From Clostridiales bacterium (GTDB lineage Bacteria; Bacillota; Clostridia; Tissierellales; Dethiosulfatibacteraceae): 8,162 nt of DNA. The translations under genes were made by a program, and so were the position numbers. The stretch spans positions 1-8,162 of the forward strand of contig DPPH01000240.1 of assembly GCA_003539375.1 (NCBI GenBank). The letters are read 5' to 3'. This document shows, in pieces, positions 6,858-8,162 of the stretch (within the stretch, counting starts at the first letter, position 1; every line of letters begins with the position of its first letter). The notes beneath the pieces are model-generated. The model was not told where the DNA came from. It did no database searches and saw nothing but the letters and a program-made list of their open reading frames with translations.

Positions 6858-7928
6858 ATGTCTGATTCTATTGTAACTTTAATCGATGTAGAAAAGAGTT
6901 TTGGTAAAAATAAAGTTGTAAAAAAAATGAATATTGATGTTAAAAAAGGAGAATTTTTAACACTTTTAGGACCTTCTGGATGCGGTAAAACGACGACTCT
7001 TAGAATGATAGCAGGGTTTGAAGAGGCATCATCTGGAACTATAAAGGTTCAAGGAGAAAATATAGAGGATAAAGAACCCTTTGAAAGAGACGTAAATACT
7101 GTCTTTCAAAATTATGCCCTTTTTCCTCATATGAGTGTATTTGATAACATTGGATACGCACTGAAAATTAGAAAAAAACCTAAAGATGAAATAAAAAGAA
7201 GAGTAAATGAAATGCTAAATCTCGTACAGCTTAACGGTTATGAAAAAAGAAAGCCAGAAGCTCTCTCGGGAGGACAAATGCAGCGGGTTGCAATTGCAAG
7301 AGCATTGATAAATAATCCGAAGGTACTTCTTCTTGATGAGCCCTTGGGAGCTCTAGATCTTAAACTAAGAAAGCAGATGCAGGTAGAGCTGAAAAGACTG
7401 CAGAAAAAGCTTGGAATTACCTTTATTTATGTAACTCACGACCAGGAAGAAGCCCTTACTATGAGTGATAGAATAGCTATCATGAATGGGGGAGTTATTG
7501 AACAACTAGCAAGTCCAAGTGAGATTTACGATAGACCGATTACTAGATTTGTTGCTGGATTTATTGGAGAATCAAACATTTTTGATGGAGAGGTAGTAAA
7601 AGTTGATAGCGAAATGATAGATGTTAAAACTCCTGCAGGAGATATAAGAGTAAAGGGAGATAATTTCAAGGTAGGGGAAAAAATACATGTTTCAATTAGA
7701 CCTGAATATGTAAAAGTAGGAACTGATACAGTTGAAGGCTTTAACCTTAAGGGTAAAATAAAGGATTTTATATATATGGGTACTGTCCTTAAAACAGCCG
7801 TTGATATGAAGGACAATACCGAAATTAAATATTCTCGTTTTGAGAAAGATGATGATTTTAAAGAAAAAGATTCGATTTATATATATTGGAATCCTGATAA
7901 AGCAGTCGCCATAAAAGCTAAGGTTTAA
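6858..7928 (+). CDS. ABC transporter ATP-binding protein, PotA-like (polyamine/phosphonate/iron importer class)
   Basis: Cytoplasmic ATPase that powers an import system, 356 residues, normal for the class. AAGAGGTG (6846-6853) precedes the ATG. All nucleotide-binding motifs are intact: Walker A GPSGCGKTT (38-46), Q-loop Gln84, signature LSGGQ (136-140), Walker B LLLDEP (157-162), D-loop GALD (164-167) and the switch His194 in THDQEEA. Residues 240-352 form a TOBE-type C-terminal domain (VSIRPEYVKV at 278-287), which in this class modulates or senses activity. The overall pattern (VNTVFQNYALFPHMSVFDNI, YDRPITRFVAGFIGESN) is typical of PotA and the related aminoethylphosphonate and ferric iron ATPases, which are hard to tell apart by sequence. 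The PotB-like permease next to it favours the polyamine or phosphonate branch. It sits 13 bases before that permease gene, so the two are probably co-transcribed and translationally close. Confidence 0.95.
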   Translation: MSDSIVTLIDVEKSFGKNKVVKKMNIDVKKGEFLTLLGPSGCGKTTTLRMIAGFEEASSGTIKVQGENIEDKEPFERDVNTVFQNYALFPHMSVFDNIGYALKIRKKPKDEIKRRVNEMLNLVQLNGYEKRKPEALSGGQMQRVAIARALINNPKVLLLDEPLGALDLKLRKQMQVELKRLQKKLGITFIYVTHDQEEALTMSDRIAIMNGGVIEQLASPSEIYDRPITRFVAGFIGESNIFDGEVVKVDSEMIDVKTPAGDIRVKGDNFKVGEKIHVSIRPEYVKVGTDTVEGFNLKGKIKDFIYMGTVLKTAVDMKDNTEIKYSRFEKDDDFKEKDSIYIYWNPDKAVAIKAKV

Positions 7929-7941
7929 TATGGAGGGTAAT

Positions 7942-8162
7942 ATGAAAAGAAAAAATAATTTTAAAAGTCAAACATTACCAACCATGGCTATGGCTGGACC
8001 TGTATCAATGTGGATGATCTTATTTGTAACAATTCCGATGCTGTATATAATTTATATCAGTTTTATGTCTAGAGGAGTATTTGGAGATGTAGTATATACT
8101 TTTTCTTGGGAAAGTTACAAGACTTTGCTAGATAGTACATACTTCAGAGTTATTGTTAAATC
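7942..8162 (+). CDS. ABC transporter permease, PotB-like (N-terminal part, cut by window end)
   Basis: Inner-membrane permease of the binding-protein-dependent class; only the first 73 codons are present. GGAGGG (7932-7937) sets the start at the ATG at 7942; the in-frame ATG at 7930 contains that site and is unlikely. Residues 1-9 are basic (KRKNNFKSQ) and should be cytoplasmic. Residues 16-41 form the first membrane helix (PVSMWMILFVTIPMLYIIYI). After it comes a segment typical of PotB-type permeases, FSWESYKTLLDSTYFRVIVK (54-73), which leads to the second helix outside the window. The diagnostic EAA loop lies beyond the edge. The likely continuation is a second permease and a substrate-binding lipoprotein, whose identity would settle the substrate. 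Confidence 0.88.
   Translation, partial: MKRKNNFKSQTLPTMAMAGPVSMWMILFVTIPMLYIIYISFMSRGVFGDVVYTFSWESYKTLLDSTYFRVIVK

Noticed and set aside
7930..7941. Upstream in-frame ATG for the permease at 7930.
   Set aside because: The Shine-Dalgarno sequence GGAGGG lies inside this extension and is correctly spaced for the ATG at 7942.

Overview
The window comes from a low-GC Gram-positive bacterium, most probably an anaerobe of the Clostridia/Tissierellia type. The evidence is the AT-rich codon use, strong AGGAGG-type ribosome binding sites, SLH-domain surface proteins and clostridial-style promoters and terminators. No genus can be fixed from the sequence alone. All supported genes lie on the + strand. 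I see no CRISPR array, tRNA, rRNA or transposase.

Region 1 (1-5102) is a cell-surface block. It begins inside a large protein built of a beta-rich N-terminal part and a string of bacterial Ig-like domains (2-2464, 5' end outside the window). A 160-base gap with a possible terminator follows, then a complete SLH-anchored protein (2625-5102) with a signal peptide, three SLH domains, a predicted beta-helical section, an InlB-type B-repeat and a C-terminal array of GLUG repeats. Both look like S-layer-associated or adhesin-like exoproteins.

Region 2 (5103-5391) has no convincing gene but is highly structured. It holds a perfect 11-bp stem-loop, then an imperfect inverted pair resembling a family of short intergenic repeats found in many bacteria, then an 18-bp hairpin that is a strong, probably bidirectional, terminator. 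A promoter for the next gene follows.

Region 3 (5392-5955) encodes a small three-helix membrane protein ending in an acidic helical module of a kind seen in clostridial surface proteins. Its function is unknown.

Region 4 (5956-8162) is a regulated transport operon: a GntR/HutC-type regulator (6061-6792), a PotA-like ABC ATPase (6858-7928) and the start of a PotB-like permease (7942 onward, cut by the window edge). The promoter ahead of the regulator is well formed. A near-consensus catabolite-responsive element overlaps its -35 box, and a perfect inverted repeat suited to a HutC-family repressor lies just after the predicted start point. The simplest reading is an import operon under two controls, one specific (ligand-sensing regulator) and one global (carbon status). 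The substrate is unresolved; polyamines or aminoethylphosphonate are the family-level candidates.

Nothing here is clearly a new biological system. The most informative items are the dual-control promoter and the composite structured intergenic element.
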